Shown here: one piece after another, positions 9,059-17,703 of the stretch
Position numbering within the stretch: the stretch's first letter is position 1
Layout: each line of letters opens with the position of its first letter
Assembly: GCA_041401985.1 (NCBI GenBank)
Contig: JAWKTE010000005.1
Coordinates: 62,001 to 126,000 of the forward strand
Reading direction: 5' to 3'
Source: JACKHA01 sp041401985
GTDB lineage: Bacteria > Planctomycetota > Phycisphaerae > Phycisphaerales > UBA1924
Length of the DNA stretch: 64,000 nucleotides
The notes under the pieces: generated by a model
What the model was told of the DNA's origin: nothing
What the model saw: the letters and a program-made list of their open reading frames with translations, nothing else
The model's database searches: none
Program-made: the position numbers and the translations under genes

Positions 9059-11641
9059 ATGCCGCCAACCCCGCCCCATCCCGGCATCGTCGTCATCGGA
9101 CGCAACGAGGGCGAGCGCCTGGTCCGTTGCCTCCGCAGCGTCGCCGCCACGGATCGCCCCGTCGTCTACGTCGACTCGGGCTCGACCGACGGCTCTGTCG
9201 CGCAGGCCCGCTCGCTCGGCGCGGATGTCGTCGAACTCGACATGTCCCGTCCTTTCTCCGCCGCCCGCGGTCGCAACGCCGGACTGGCTCGCTTGCTCGC
9301 CCTCGCTCCCGGCACCGCCTTCGTCCAGTTCGTTGACGGCGACTGCGAGGTCGATCCCGCCTGGATCGACACCGCCGCGGCCGCCCTCGAAAGCGACCCC
9401 CGCCTCGCCGCCGTCTGCGGGCGGCTCCGCGAGCGACACCCCGAAGCATCCATCTACAACCGCCTCTGCGACGCCGAGTGGGACGCACCCGCCGGCGATG
9501 TCCGAGCCTGTGGCGGCAACGCGATGTATCGCGTCGAGGCCTTCACAGCAGTGGGGGGCTTCAACGAGGCGGTCATCGCCGGCGAGGAGCCCGAACTCTG
9601 CTACCGCCTCCGCCACGCCGGGCACACCATCCGCCGCCTCCCCGCCGACATGGCCCTGCACGACGCCGACATGCACCGCTTTGCCCAGTGGTGGAAGCGG
9701 GCCGCGCGCGGCGGCTGGGCCATGGCCCACGGCGCGGCCCTGCACGGTCGCACCCCCGAACGCTTCAACGTCCGACGCATACGGTCCGTGCTGTTCTGGG
9801 CGATGCTGGTGCCGATCGCCGCGGTGCTGTGGATGCTCGCCAGCGTGACCCTCGTCCAGTGGTGGGGGCCGTCGGCCGTGCGCTGGGCCGCGCCGCTCGC
9901 CGGGCTTGTGTTCCCTCTCCTCTACGCCGCCCTCTGGCTGAAGATGACGCTCGCCCAGCGTGCCCGAGGCCGGTCACTCTCCGACGCGGCCCTGCTCGCC
10001 ACGTTCACCCTGCTCGCCAAGTTCGCCGAACTCACCGGCATCATCCGGTTCTGGCGATCGGCGTCGGGGATCGGTGCCGCTGCAAACACATCCGGCACCG
10101 GCACTCCCGCCTTCGACAAGGCCGCGGCGGGTTCAACCAACGCCAGCGCCGCCATCCTCTACATCTCCTCCATCCTGCCAGCACGCTCCGAGACCTTCGT
10201 CTACCGCGAGGTCTTCGCCCTCCGCGCCCGAGGCCTCACGATCCACACCGCCTCCGTCAACGCCCCCGAACGCGACCTCGGCGAGCCACGACTCGACCAA
10301 CTCGCCGCCTCGGCCATTCCAATCTACGCCACCGGCCCCGCCGCGTTCCTGCTCGATCTGTTCCTCGAATCGCTCACCCACCCCATCCGCACCGCATCCA
10401 CAAAGCTCCGGGCCATCGCCGACATCCTCACCTGCGACGATGTCCGCTGGACCCGCCGCCCGCGCCTCTACGTCCAGGCACTCGCGGCTCTCGTGCTCGC
10501 CCGGCGCATCCGCCGCACGAGCATCCGCCCCGCCGCGCGAGGGGGTCGGGCGTTCCAGCCCGACCGCATCACCCGCATCCACGCCCACATGGCCCACGTC
10601 CCTGCGACCATCGCAATGTACGCGGCCCGCCACCTCGACATCCCCTTCTCTTTCACCGGGCACGCCAACGACATCTTCCCCAATCGCTCGCTGCTGCGCA
10701 CCAAACTCCGCCGTGCCGCCTTCGTCGCGTGCATCTCGGAGTGGCACCAGCGTTTCTACCACGACCTTTCCGGCGTCCCGCTCGACCGCCTCCCCGTCAT
10801 CCGCTGCGGCGTCGACGTGCCCGACGCGACGGCAACCGAAGCCCGCAACCGTGCCACCGACTTGCGCAGTCCGCGGAGCAAGTCGGTGCCGCCAACGGAC
10901 GGGCCACCGCCCTTCCACATCCTCGCCGTCGGCCGCCTCATCCCAAAGAAAGGCTTCGACATCCTCCTCGACGCCGTCGCCCTTCTCCAGACCCGCCGCC
11001 CCGATCTCGCCGCCCGCCTCAACATCACCATCGTCGGCGACGGCCCGGAGATGCCGAACCTCAGGTCCAAAGCCGCGGCGATCCACGACACGCGCCCAGA
11101 CGCCGGACCTGAGGAGGCCCTGCGACGAAGGTCCGGGTCGAGCAACGACGGTCCCCCGATCCGCCAACCCGCCATCACCCTCCTCGGCGCCCAGCCAAAC
11201 CCCCGCGTCCGCGCCCTGATGCTCGAAGCCGACCTCTTCGCCCTCCCCTGCCGCGTCGCCCCCGGCGGCGACCGCGACGGCATCCCCGTCGTGCTCATGG
11301 AGGCCATGGCCGCCGGCGTCCCCGCCATCTCCGGCCGCCTGCCCGCCATCGAGGAACTCATCGAGCACGACGCCACCGGCCTGCTCGTCGAGCCGGGCGA
11401 CGCGACCGCCCTGGCCGCCGCACTGGAGCGCCTCATGGACGACCCATCCCTCCGCGCCCGCCTCGCCGCCGCCGGGCGTCAGCGCGTCATCGACGAGTTC
11501 TCCGAAGCCGCCAACATCCCCCGCCTCATGCAGGCCCTGGGCCTCCAGCCAACGCCCCAGCCCGTTTCAACCGATAAACCAGCGGCCGCCTTATCCCAGG
11601 ACACCGCCGACCGCACTCCCCGCGCTTCCGAAGCCGCCTGA
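9059..11641 (+). CDS. Two-domain glycosyltransferase: GT2 fused to GT4
   Basis: Predicted 860-residue protein with two complete glycosyltransferase modules in one uninterrupted frame. Residues 1-240 are a GT2 module: VVIGRNEGERLVRCL, VYVDSGSTDGS, FVQFVDGDCEVDPAW and GGNAMYRVEAFTAVGGFNE. Two or three hydrophobic segments near residues 240-320 (FWAMLVPIAAVLWMLASVTL) follow. From about residue 360 there is a GT4 module: ILPARSETFVYREVFALRAR, HAHMAHVPATIAMYAARHLD, FHILAVGRLIPKKGFDILLD and GIPVVLMEAMAAGVPAISG. The fusion would add two sugars in sequence at the membrane. Two low-complexity insertions in the GT4 half coincide with dispersed DNA repeats at 10853-10890 and 11096-11148. Confidence 0.9.
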   Translation: MPPTPPHPGIVVIGRNEGERLVRCLRSVAATDRPVVYVDSGSTDGSVAQARSLGADVVELDMSRPFSAARGRNAGLARLLALAPGTAFVQFVDGDCEVDPAWIDTAAAALESDPRLAAVCGRLRERHPEASIYNRLCDAEWDAPAGDVRACGGNAMYRVEAFTAVGGFNEAVIAGEEPELCYRLRHAGHTIRRLPADMALHDADMHRFAQWWKRAARGGWAMAHGAALHGRTPERFNVRRIRSVLFWAMLVPIAAVLWMLASVTLVQWWGPSAVRWAAPLAGLVFPLLYAALWLKMTLAQRARGRSLSDAALLATFTLLAKFAELTGIIRFWRSASGIGAAANTSGTGTPAFDKAAAGSTNASAAILYISSILPARSETFVYREVFALRARGLTIHTASVNAPERDLGEPRLDQLAASAIPIYATGPAAFLLDLFLESLTHPIRTASTKLRAIADILTCDDVRWTRRPRLYVQALAALVLARRIRRTSIRPAARGGRAFQPDRITRIHAHMAHVPATIAMYAARHLDIPFSFTGHANDIFPNRSLLRTKLRRAAFVACISEWHQRFYHDLSGVPLDRLPVIRCGVDVPDATATEARNRATDLRSPRSKSVPPTDGPPPFHILAVGRLIPKKGFDILLDAVALLQTRRPDLAARLNITIVGDGPEMPNLRSKAAAIHDTRPDAGPEEALRRRSGSSNDGPPIRQPAITLLGAQPNPRVRALMLEADLFALPCRVAPGGDRDGIPVVLMEAMAAGVPAISGRLPAIEELIEHDATGLLVEPGDATALAAALERLMDDPSLRARLAAAGRQRVIDEFSEAANIPRLMQALGLQPTPQPVSTDKPAAALSQDTADRTPRASEAA
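10853..10890 (+). repeat. Family A palindrome inside a coding sequence (copy 1)
   Basis: A 38-base element with perfect 11-base arms, CACCGACTTGC at 10855-10865 and GCAAGTCGGTG at 10878-10888, separated by 12 bases. It lies in frame in the GT4 half of the fusion glycosyltransferase and encodes ATDLRSPRSKSV. A second copy at 50342-50379 has the same arms and a loop differing at two positions. It has the same orientation relative to its host gene and the same reading frame. Confidence 0.85.
11096..11148 (+). repeat. Family B structured repeat inside a coding sequence (copy B1)
   Basis: This copy contains GGACCT and AGGTCC arms around the loop GAGGAGGCCCTGCGACGA. It is in frame in the fusion glycosyltransferase and gives the peptide PDAGPEEALRRRSGSS, in a place where GT4 proteins normally have only a short turn. 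CCTCAGGTCC at 11059-11068 also pairs with GGACCTGAGG at 11105-11114, so the insertion may begin near 11059. Related copies are at 28273-28323, 28355-28430 and 48052-48130. Confidence 0.75.
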
Positions 11642-11649
11642 CTCCCAAA

Positions 11650-11735
11650 CTCTCAAGTCTCTTCTCTCTGCTCTCTCCTCTCTTCCCCGCGTTCCCCACT
11701 CCGTCACTTCGTCACTGGATCACTCCGTCACTCCC
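11650..11735 (+). repeat. CT-rich tract plus CACTNNGT octamer repeat before a start codon
   Basis: The spacer between the fusion glycosyltransferase and the next GT2 gene holds a CT-rich stretch (11655-11690) and then four CACTNNGT octamers with CACTCCC (11698-11734). The ATG at 11736 follows at once. No Shine-Dalgarno sequence is seen. The octamer is the complement of the GTGACNNA unit repeated at 53476-53536. Confidence 0.75.
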
Positions 11736-12764
11736 ATGCCCCGCATCCTCATCATCTCCCCGTGCCGCGACGAGCAGGACCACATCCGGGCCTGCATCGA
11801 TTCCGTCGCCGCCCAGACCGTCCGCCCGACCCTCTGGATCATCGTTGACGACGGCTCGACCGACCGCACACCCGAGATCCTCGCCGACGCCGCCCGCGAG
11901 CACGACTTCATCCGCGTCGTCCGCCGCGACAACCGCGGCCAGCGCTCCGTCGGCCCCGGCGTCATCGAAGCCTTCTACGCCGGCCTCGACGCCGCGGCAG
12001 ACCCCTCCGACTCACCGGCCACCCACGCCCCAGACTCAGCACTCAGCACTCAGCACTCAGCACTGCCCTTCGACTTCCTCGGCAAGTTCGACGCCGACCT
12101 CGAACTCCCCCCGACCTACTTCCAGCGCTGCCTCGACGAGTTCGACCGCGACCCGTGCCTGGGCAACTTCTCCGGCAAGGTCTACCTCCGCGACGACGAC
12201 GGCGCCCTCACACCCGAACGCATGGGCGACGAGAACGCCATCGGCGCCGCCAAACTCTACAGGACCACCTGCTTCAACGACATCGCCGGCTTCGTCCGCC
12301 ACGTCGGCTGGGACGGCATCGACGGGCACATGTGCCGCCTCAAGGGCTGGGTCGCCCGCAGCGCCGATGAGCCCGACCTCCGCATCATCCACCGCCGCCT
12401 CATGGGCTCCAGCCACATCTCGGTCGCCCACGGCCGGCGACGCTGGGGCCTGGCCAAGTGGTTCATGGGCTCCAGCCTGCCCTACATGCTCGCCGTCGCC
12501 GCCTACCGCACGCTCGAACGCCCCTACATCCTCGGCGGTCTGTGGATCCTCCAGGGCTACCTCAGCGCCATGCTCGCCCGCAAACCCCGCCTCGACACCC
12601 CCGGCTTCCGCGCCCACCTCCGCCGCTACGAGTGGCGCAGCCTCCTCCGCGGCAAGTCCCGCACCGCCGACGACTACCACGCCCGCATCCGCGCGGCGTC
12701 GCCACGTCCCGATTCGGTGCGCAATCCCGATGCTCGTTCCTCCGCGTCGGTCAGGGCGGCCTAA
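11736..12764 (+). CDS. Glycosyltransferase family 2
   Basis: Predicted 342-residue GT-A enzyme. The nucleotide-binding strand is ILIISPCRDEQDHIRACIDS and is followed by WIIVDDGSTDRTPEIL. The metal-binding motif is FLGKFDADLELP near residues 111-122. After it come YRTTCFNDIAGFVRHVGWDG and a C-terminal hydrophobic region near residues 245-280. Between the two halves is an insertion encoded by four ACTCAGC heptamers (12034-12066), giving SALSTQHSAL. The fold should tolerate it because it lies in a loop. It is the last gene of the main glycosyltransferase run. Confidence 0.92.
   Translation: MPRILIISPCRDEQDHIRACIDSVAAQTVRPTLWIIVDDGSTDRTPEILADAAREHDFIRVVRRDNRGQRSVGPGVIEAFYAGLDAAADPSDSPATHAPDSALSTQHSALPFDFLGKFDADLELPPTYFQRCLDEFDRDPCLGNFSGKVYLRDDDGALTPERMGDENAIGAAKLYRTTCFNDIAGFVRHVGWDGIDGHMCRLKGWVARSADEPDLRIIHRRLMGSSHISVAHGRRRWGLAKWFMGSSLPYMLAVAAYRTLERPYILGGLWILQGYLSAMLARKPRLDTPGFRAHLRRYEWRSLLRGKSRTADDYHARIRAASPRPDSVRNPDARSSASVRAA
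12034..12066 (+). repeat. In-frame heptanucleotide repeat (ACTCAGC)n
   Basis: Four ACTCAGC units and a partial fifth lie inside the GT2 gene. Since seven is not a multiple of three, each unit is read in a different frame, yet the overall insertion keeps the gene open. A decayed relative with ACTCNNN units lies in the helicase gene at 25871-25905. Confidence 0.8.
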
Positions 12765-12873
12765 GCGTCGCTCCACCGTGCTCGACAGCCACCGCCGCCG
12801 AACGCGGCACCTCGCGATAATCCGCTACCATCCGCCCACGCCCGGCTCCAAGCCGTTGGGCGACGCCGCCGCC

Positions 12874-13740
12874 ATGTCCGAGACCCCATCCATTCCGAGC
12901 ACGAGCGACGACGCCCTCCCCCGCGCCCTGCCCGCCCCCGCACGCTTCGCCGAATACGTCGGCGACCGCACGCTGGGCATCGTCGCCCACGTCGGTGCGG
13001 TCATGACCATCCTCTGGACCGCCACGCTCTGGCTCTACCGCGGCCTCACCACCAAACGCGCCCGCCTCGGCAAGGCCGCCGTCGTCTCCCAGATCGTCCG
13101 CGTCGGCGTCAAATCCGTTTTCATCGTCTGCATCGTCTCCGGCGCGGTCGGCCTGATCCTCTCGCTCCAACTCGCCCCCCCGCTCGACGAACTCGGCCAG
13201 CGGGCCATGATCCCCAACATCATCGGCATCGCCGTCTTCCGCGAACTCGGCCCGCTCATCGGCGCCATCGTCCTCACCGGCTTCGCCGGGGCCGCCATCG
13301 CCGCCGAGATCGGCACCATGGTCGTCTCCGAGGAGATCGAGGCTTTGGAGGCCCACGCCCTGAATCCCGTCCGCTTCCTGGTCGTTCCGCGCGTGCTGGC
13401 CACGACCATCGCCATGACCTGCCTGGGCGTGCTGTCCTCGTTCATCGCCGTCGCGGCGTCCTTGGCCCTGTGCGTGATCGCCCTCGAGATCCCCTACGCG
13501 ACCTACATGTCCAACCTGCTCGACCAGGTCAAGGGCGTCGACTTCTACACCGGCATCGCCAAGTCCTCCATCTTCGGCATGCTCATCGGCGCCATCGCCT
13601 GCACCAACGGGCTCAAGGTCACCGGCGGCGCGGCCGGCGTCGGCAAGGCCACCACACTCACCGTCGTCCAGTGCGTCGTGGCCATCATCTTCGCCGACCT
13701 CTTCTTCACCGCCATGTTCTACGCCCTCAAACTCTTCTAA
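12874..13740 (+). CDS. mlaE: MlaE-type ABC transporter permease
   Basis: Predicted 288-residue integral membrane protein of the MlaE/YrbE family, the permease of retrograde phospholipid transport systems. The signature region FRELGPLIGAIVLTGFAGAA is near residues 124-143. It is followed by AEIGTMVVSEEIEALEAHAL with the conserved acidic residues, then NPVRFLVVPRVLATTIAM and two or three more helices ending LFFTAMFYALKLF. The ATG at 12874 gives a normal family length after a short Ser/Pro-rich leader. The ATPase (MlaF) and MCE (MlaD) partners are not nearby in this window. Confidence 0.93.
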   Translation: MSETPSIPSTSDDALPRALPAPARFAEYVGDRTLGIVAHVGAVMTILWTATLWLYRGLTTKRARLGKAAVVSQIVRVGVKSVFIVCIVSGAVGLILSLQLAPPLDELGQRAMIPNIIGIAVFRELGPLIGAIVLTGFAGAAIAAEIGTMVVSEEIEALEAHALNPVRFLVVPRVLATTIAMTCLGVLSSFIAVAASLALCVIALEIPYATYMSNLLDQVKGVDFYTGIAKSSIFGMLIGAIACTNGLKVTGGAAGVGKATTLTVVQCVVAIIFADLFFTAMFYALKLF

Positions 13741-14074
13741 TCAAAGCCCGACGCGCCGGCGTCTCGGCCCTCCTACAGAGCCCGACGCGCCAGCGTCGTG
13801 GACGCCGAACCTGGACTCACCACAGAGACACAGAGCACACAGAGGAAGGCAGGAAAGCCGGAATCGAAACCACTTTTCTGGCCTCCCTCCGTGCCCTCCG
13901 TGCCTCCGTGGTTCACCCCTTCCCCGCCTCCCTCAGCGCCCTCCGCGCCTCTGCGGTGAGTCCCCTCCCCGCCCCGCCGCCTATGATCGCAGCCCGTCCG
14001 GGGACGCCTCCAAGGCCGCCAAATCGCGGCCAATCCGCCGCTCCAAGACCGCTTCCAACAGGGCCTCCAACACC
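13741..14074. repeat. 334-base intergenic region filled with dispersed short repeats
   Basis: No gene is supported here. Two copies of AGCCCGACGCGCCRGCGT occur at about 13745-13763 and 13779-13797. They are followed by CACCACAGAGACACAGAG (from about 13818) and a run of CTCCGTGCC/CTCCGCGCC units (13887-13959). Such CACAGAG and CTCCGTG tracts give spurious open frames in planctomycete genomes and do not look like protein-coding DNA. The promoter of the downstream mdh gene probably lies near 13980-14070. Confidence 0.7.
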
Positions 14075-15043
14075 ATGAAACGAGCCAAGATCTCCATCAT
14101 CGGCGCCGGCAACGTCGGCGCCACCTGCGCCCACTGGGCCGCCGCCAAGGAACTCGGCGACATCGTCCTGCTCGACATCCCAGACAGGGTCGGCGTCGCC
14201 CAGGGTAAGGCCCTCGACCTGGCCTGCTGCTCCCCCATCGAGCGCTTCGACAGCCGCATCACCGGCACCAGCGACTACAAGGACATCGCCGGCTCCGATG
14301 TCGTCGTCGTCACCGCCGGCCTGCCCCGCAAGCCCGGCATGAGCCGCGACGACCTCATCCAGACCAACGTCGTGATCGTCAAGAGCGTCTGCGAGAAGAT
14401 CCGCGAGTTCGCCCCGGATTCGATCGTCATCGTCGTCTCCAACCCGCTCGACGCCATGGTCTACACCGCCTGGCGCACCACCGGCTTCCCAACCAACCGC
14501 GTCGTCGGCCAGGCCGGCGCCCTCGACGTCGCTCGTTACAAGACCTTCCTCGCCATGGAACTCGGCGTCTCCGTCGAGGACATCCAGGGCCTCCTGCTCG
14601 GCGGGCACGGCGACGACATGGTCCCCCTGCCACGCCTCACCAGCGTCAACGGCATCCCCGTCTCCGACCTCCTCCCGGCCGAGAAGATCAAGGCCTGCGT
14701 CGATCGCGCCAAGGTCGGCGGCGGCGAGATCGTCAAACTCATGGGCACCAGCGCCTACTACGCCCCCGCCTCCGGCACCATCGACATGGTCGAGTCCATC
14801 GTCCGCGACAAGAAGCGCGTCATCCCCTCCGCCGCGTATTGCGAGGACGAGTTCGGCGTCGCCACGGGCCAGAAGGGCAAGGGCTACTTCGTGGGCGTCC
14901 CGGCGGTCATCGGAACCAACGGCGTCGAGAAGATCCTCACCTTCAACATGACTCCCGAAGAGAAGGCCTCGATGGACGAGTCCATCACCCATGTCAAGGA
15001 CCTGGTCGGCGTGGTCCGGAAACTGTTCCCCGACCTGGGCTGA
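14075..15043 (+). CDS. mdh: Malate dehydrogenase
   Basis: Predicted 322-residue NAD-dependent malate dehydrogenase of the LDH-like group, which interconverts malate and oxaloacetate in the TCA cycle. The dinucleotide fold is IIGAGNVGATCAHW with an acidic VLLDIPD end. The mobile loop is AGLPRKPGMSRDD, where the Arg indicates malate rather than lactate specificity. The catalytic His is in LLGGHGDDMVPLPR near residues 173-186. VSNPLDAMVY and KGKGYFVGVPAVIG complete the family pattern. The start at 14075 leaves no extra N terminus. Length is standard and the gene stands alone. Confidence 0.97.
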   Translation: MKRAKISIIGAGNVGATCAHWAAAKELGDIVLLDIPDRVGVAQGKALDLACCSPIERFDSRITGTSDYKDIAGSDVVVVTAGLPRKPGMSRDDLIQTNVVIVKSVCEKIREFAPDSIVIVVSNPLDAMVYTAWRTTGFPTNRVVGQAGALDVARYKTFLAMELGVSVEDIQGLLLGGHGDDMVPLPRLTSVNGIPVSDLLPAEKIKACVDRAKVGGGEIVKLMGTSAYYAPASGTIDMVESIVRDKKRVIPSAAYCEDEFGVATGQKGKGYFVGVPAVIGTNGVEKILTFNMTPEEKASMDESITHVKDLVGVVRKLFPDLG

Positions 15044-15250
15044 ACCCCGCCCCAACCTGCCCCGCCGCCGCCGCCAACCGCTGCTCCACGCTGAACTTGG
15101 AGCGGGGCACGCCGGTACAACCTGTCCGAACCCATCGCCGGGCCGCAGACGCGGGTCCGCACCGCCGATGAACCTCATGAAACCACGCCGCGGGCGGACC
15201 CGTCAGGGCGTCCGCCCGCCCAGCCAGAGACCGACGAAGGAGACAGAACG

Positions 15251-16393
15251 ATGCCCGACCGTGCGATTCGATCCCTCCGAACCGCCAGCGTCGCCCTGGC
15301 CCTCGTGGTCGGGGCCGCGTCCCCGGCCCTCGCCCAGGAGGGCGACCAGGCCTCGACCGGCGCCCGCGCCGCCGGCGTCGTCGCCACATGGTCCAACGAC
15401 CGCCTCGAGCGCGTCGGGATGATGCTCAGCGGCAACTGGCGTTCCGACGCCCCCGTCGGCTCCGGTGCCGACGCCGCCAACCTCATGATTTCCGTCGCCC
15501 CCATCGGCATCGAGGGCATCCCCGACGCGCTCTACGTCGAGGTCGCCCGCGCCGACGAGATGTGGGCCCCCTACCGCCAGAACATCTGGCAACTCTTCGA
15601 CTACAAGGGCAACGTCCGCCTCCGCACCTACGAGTTCCACAACGCCGCCATCGACAACGCCCTGATCGACAAGGACGCGTTCATCGGCGCCTGGGCCATG
15701 CCCAACGCGTTCCCGCCCCTGGCCGCCGACAACTTCATCGCCACGCTAGACATCGAGGGCACCGTCACCGCCAACGGATTCTCCGGGCGCACCCCCGCCC
15801 CGTATCCCACCGCCGCCGGTGGCGCGGTCGAAATGACCTCCGAGATCAACCTCACCCCCACGCGACTCGTCACCGCCGATCGCGGCTTCGACGCCCAGGG
15901 CAACGTCGTCTGGGGCCAGGAGTCCGGCGGCCAGATCACCTACACAAAGGTCGAGCCCACCGCGACCGTCACACGCCACGACGACGGCCTCATCGTCGTC
16001 GAGTACCGCTCCGGCACCGGACGCCAGGCCCAGACCGGCGACACCTTCTCCTGCCATTACGTCGGCTGGTTCGCACGCACCGCCCAGATCTTCAACTCCT
16101 CACGCCAGATGGGCCGCCCCTTCTCCTACCAGTTCCCCGGCACCGTCATCGAGGGCTGGCGTCGCGGCACCGAGGGCATGCGGGCCGGTTCGCTCCGACG
16201 CATGTACATCCCCTATCCCCTCGCCTACAAGGAAATGGGCCAGCCCCCCCAGATGCCCCCGCGCTCAAATCTCGTCTTCGAGGTCGAGGCCCTCTCCGTC
16301 TCCGAGAACACCGCACCCGCCGCCCCGCGTGGCGTCGACGCCCCCCGCGGCAACGCGAATCCCGCCATCGACTCGGCCTCCAACCCCGGCTAA
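15251..16393 (+). CDS. Exported CpeT-like domain / FKBP-type peptidyl-prolyl isomerase fusion
   Basis: Predicted 380-residue exported protein. A signal peptide (ALALVVGAASPALAQ) covers residues 1-33. Residues 40-235 resemble the CpcT/CpeT family: MMLSGNWRSDA, MWAPYRQNIWQL, VRLRTYEFHN and the closing GFDAQGNVVWGQESGGQITY. Residues 245-355 are an FKBP domain (GDTFSCHYVGWFA, FSYQFPGTVIEGWRRGTEGM, RSNLVFEVEAL), which catalyses proline isomerisation. The CpeT match is by motif only and less certain than the FKBP match. A strong hairpin terminator follows at 16424. AGGAGACAG just before the ATG supports the start. Confidence 0.8.
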   Translation: MPDRAIRSLRTASVALALVVGAASPALAQEGDQASTGARAAGVVATWSNDRLERVGMMLSGNWRSDAPVGSGADAANLMISVAPIGIEGIPDALYVEVARADEMWAPYRQNIWQLFDYKGNVRLRTYEFHNAAIDNALIDKDAFIGAWAMPNAFPPLAADNFIATLDIEGTVTANGFSGRTPAPYPTAAGGAVEMTSEINLTPTRLVTADRGFDAQGNVVWGQESGGQITYTKVEPTATVTRHDDGLIVVEYRSGTGRQAQTGDTFSCHYVGWFARTAQIFNSSRQMGRPFSYQFPGTVIEGWRRGTEGMRAGSLRRMYIPYPLAYKEMGQPPQMPPRSNLVFEVEALSVSENTAPAAPRGVDAPRGNANPAIDSASNPG

Positions 16394-16423
16394 CCGGCAA
16401 GAATCCGAAGCATGACTCCCTCG

Positions 16424-16452
16424 AAGGCGGGCCACATCGGCCCGCCTTTCTC
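16424..16452 (+). terminator. Rho-independent-like terminator
   Basis: A perfect 10-base stem, AAGGCGGGCC and GGCCCGCCTT, encloses the five-base loop ACATC and is followed by TTC. It lies 30 bases after the stop of the CpeT/FKBP gene and before the dnaJ-like gene, so it should end the upstream transcript. Confidence 0.8.
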
Positions 16453-16506
16453 GTGCGCCCCGTTCACTCGGGATGCCCCCGTCACCGCGTACTAAAGTTC
16501 CCAGCC

Positions 16507-17469
16507 ATGACCAAGAAGGACCTCTACGCGGTGCTCGGCGTGCCGCGCGACGCCTCGCAGGACGACATCCGCAAGGCCTATCGCGCCCTGGCCCGCAAAC
16601 TCCATCCAGACGTCAACAAAGAGCCCGACGCCCAGTCGAAGTTCACCGAGGTCCAGGAGGCCTACGACATCCTGTCCGACGATGAGAAGAAGGCCGCCTA
16701 CGACCGCTACGGGCACGCCGCCTTCGACCCCGCCGGCTTCGGCGCTGGCGCGGCCAACAAGGGACCACGCTCGGGCACCTACCGCTGGAGCAACGTCGCC
16801 CAGCCCGGCGGCTCCGTCCAGGCCGAGGACCTCTCCGATCTGTCCGACCTCTTCGACACCTTCTTCGGCGGGCGACGCTCGGCCCGCGCCGAACGCGGCG
16901 CCGCCGGCCCACGCCACGCCAGACGCCACGCCTCCGAGCCCACCATCCGCGACCTCACCATCGACTTCGAGACCGCCGCACGAGGCGGCACCGCCACCCT
17001 CACCATCGGCGGCGCCAGCACCCGCACCATCGACGTCAAGATCCCACAGGGCGTCGCCACCGGCGCGAAACTCCGCGTCCCTGCCTCTGCAACGGGCGAT
17101 GGCGACATCCTCCTCCGCGTCACCGTCCGCCCGCACCCGATCTGGCGTCGCCGGGGCGACCCGCCCTCGCTCGATCTCGAGATGGACCTCCCGCTCTCGC
17201 TCACCGAAGCCATCTTCGGCGCCAAGGTCGCGGTCCCGACCCTCGACGGCAAGGTCGACCTCACCGTCCCCCCTGGCGCCGGCGCCGGCAAGGCCCTCCG
17301 CCTCAAGGGCCGCGGCCTCGAGAAAGCCGGCACCGACCAACGCGGCGACCTCTTCGTCCTCCCACGCGTGATCCCGCCCGCACCCGACGATCTCACGCCC
17401 CAGGCCCGCAAGGCGCTCCAGGCCATGGCCGACACGCTTGCCTCCCCCAGAACCGGGGCCGAGTGGTAG
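16507..17469 (+). CDS. DnaJ-like co-chaperone without zinc finger (CbpA type)
   Basis: Predicted 320-residue J-domain protein that would stimulate DnaK ATPase activity. The J domain is residues 1-70 (DLYAVLGVPRDASQDDIRKA) with the required HPD motif in LHPDVNKEP. A Gly-poor linker follows, with DLSDLFDTFFGG near residues 106-117. The C-terminal substrate-binding domains hold LTIDFETAARGGTATLTI and VTVRPHPIWRRRGD. The Cys-rich zinc-binding repeats of DnaJ itself are absent, which makes it CbpA/DnaJ2-like. The J domain starts directly after the chosen ATG. Confidence 0.93.
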   Translation: MTKKDLYAVLGVPRDASQDDIRKAYRALARKLHPDVNKEPDAQSKFTEVQEAYDILSDDEKKAAYDRYGHAAFDPAGFGAGAANKGPRSGTYRWSNVAQPGGSVQAEDLSDLSDLFDTFFGGRRSARAERGAAGPRHARRHASEPTIRDLTIDFETAARGGTATLTIGGASTRTIDVKIPQGVATGAKLRVPASATGDGDILLRVTVRPHPIWRRRGDPPSLDLEMDLPLSLTEAIFGAKVAVPTLDGKVDLTVPPGAGAGKALRLKGRGLEKAGTDQRGDLFVLPRVIPPAPDDLTPQARKALQAMADTLASPRTGAEW

Positions 17470-17703
17470 CCCGTCCCCAACCTGTTCGGGCTTGACACGC
17501 GACCGAAGCCGAGAGACAGTACGGGCCACAAGAGGTCGCCCTCGCGGCATGGAGGCCAGCGACCCGCGACATCGCCCCGCTCTCCGGACCGGCCCGCCCT
17601 CGGCGGCGGTTTGTGCAAACGGGGCACTCGAAGAGGGGATCGAACGCCCTGGGTTGAACGACCTGGCGACCGCCCACATCGGGGCTTGGAGGGCTCCTTT
17701 CAC

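Noticed and set aside
13773..14033. Open frames with HRDTEHTEE or FLCVLCVSVVS peptides
   Set aside because: These peptides are known products of translating the CACAGAG/CTCCGTG repeat and do not represent proteins.
17485..17530. TTGACA followed by ACAGTA as promoter of the sugar transferase gene
   Set aside because: The -10 match is poor and the position, about 180 bases before the start, gives no extra support.
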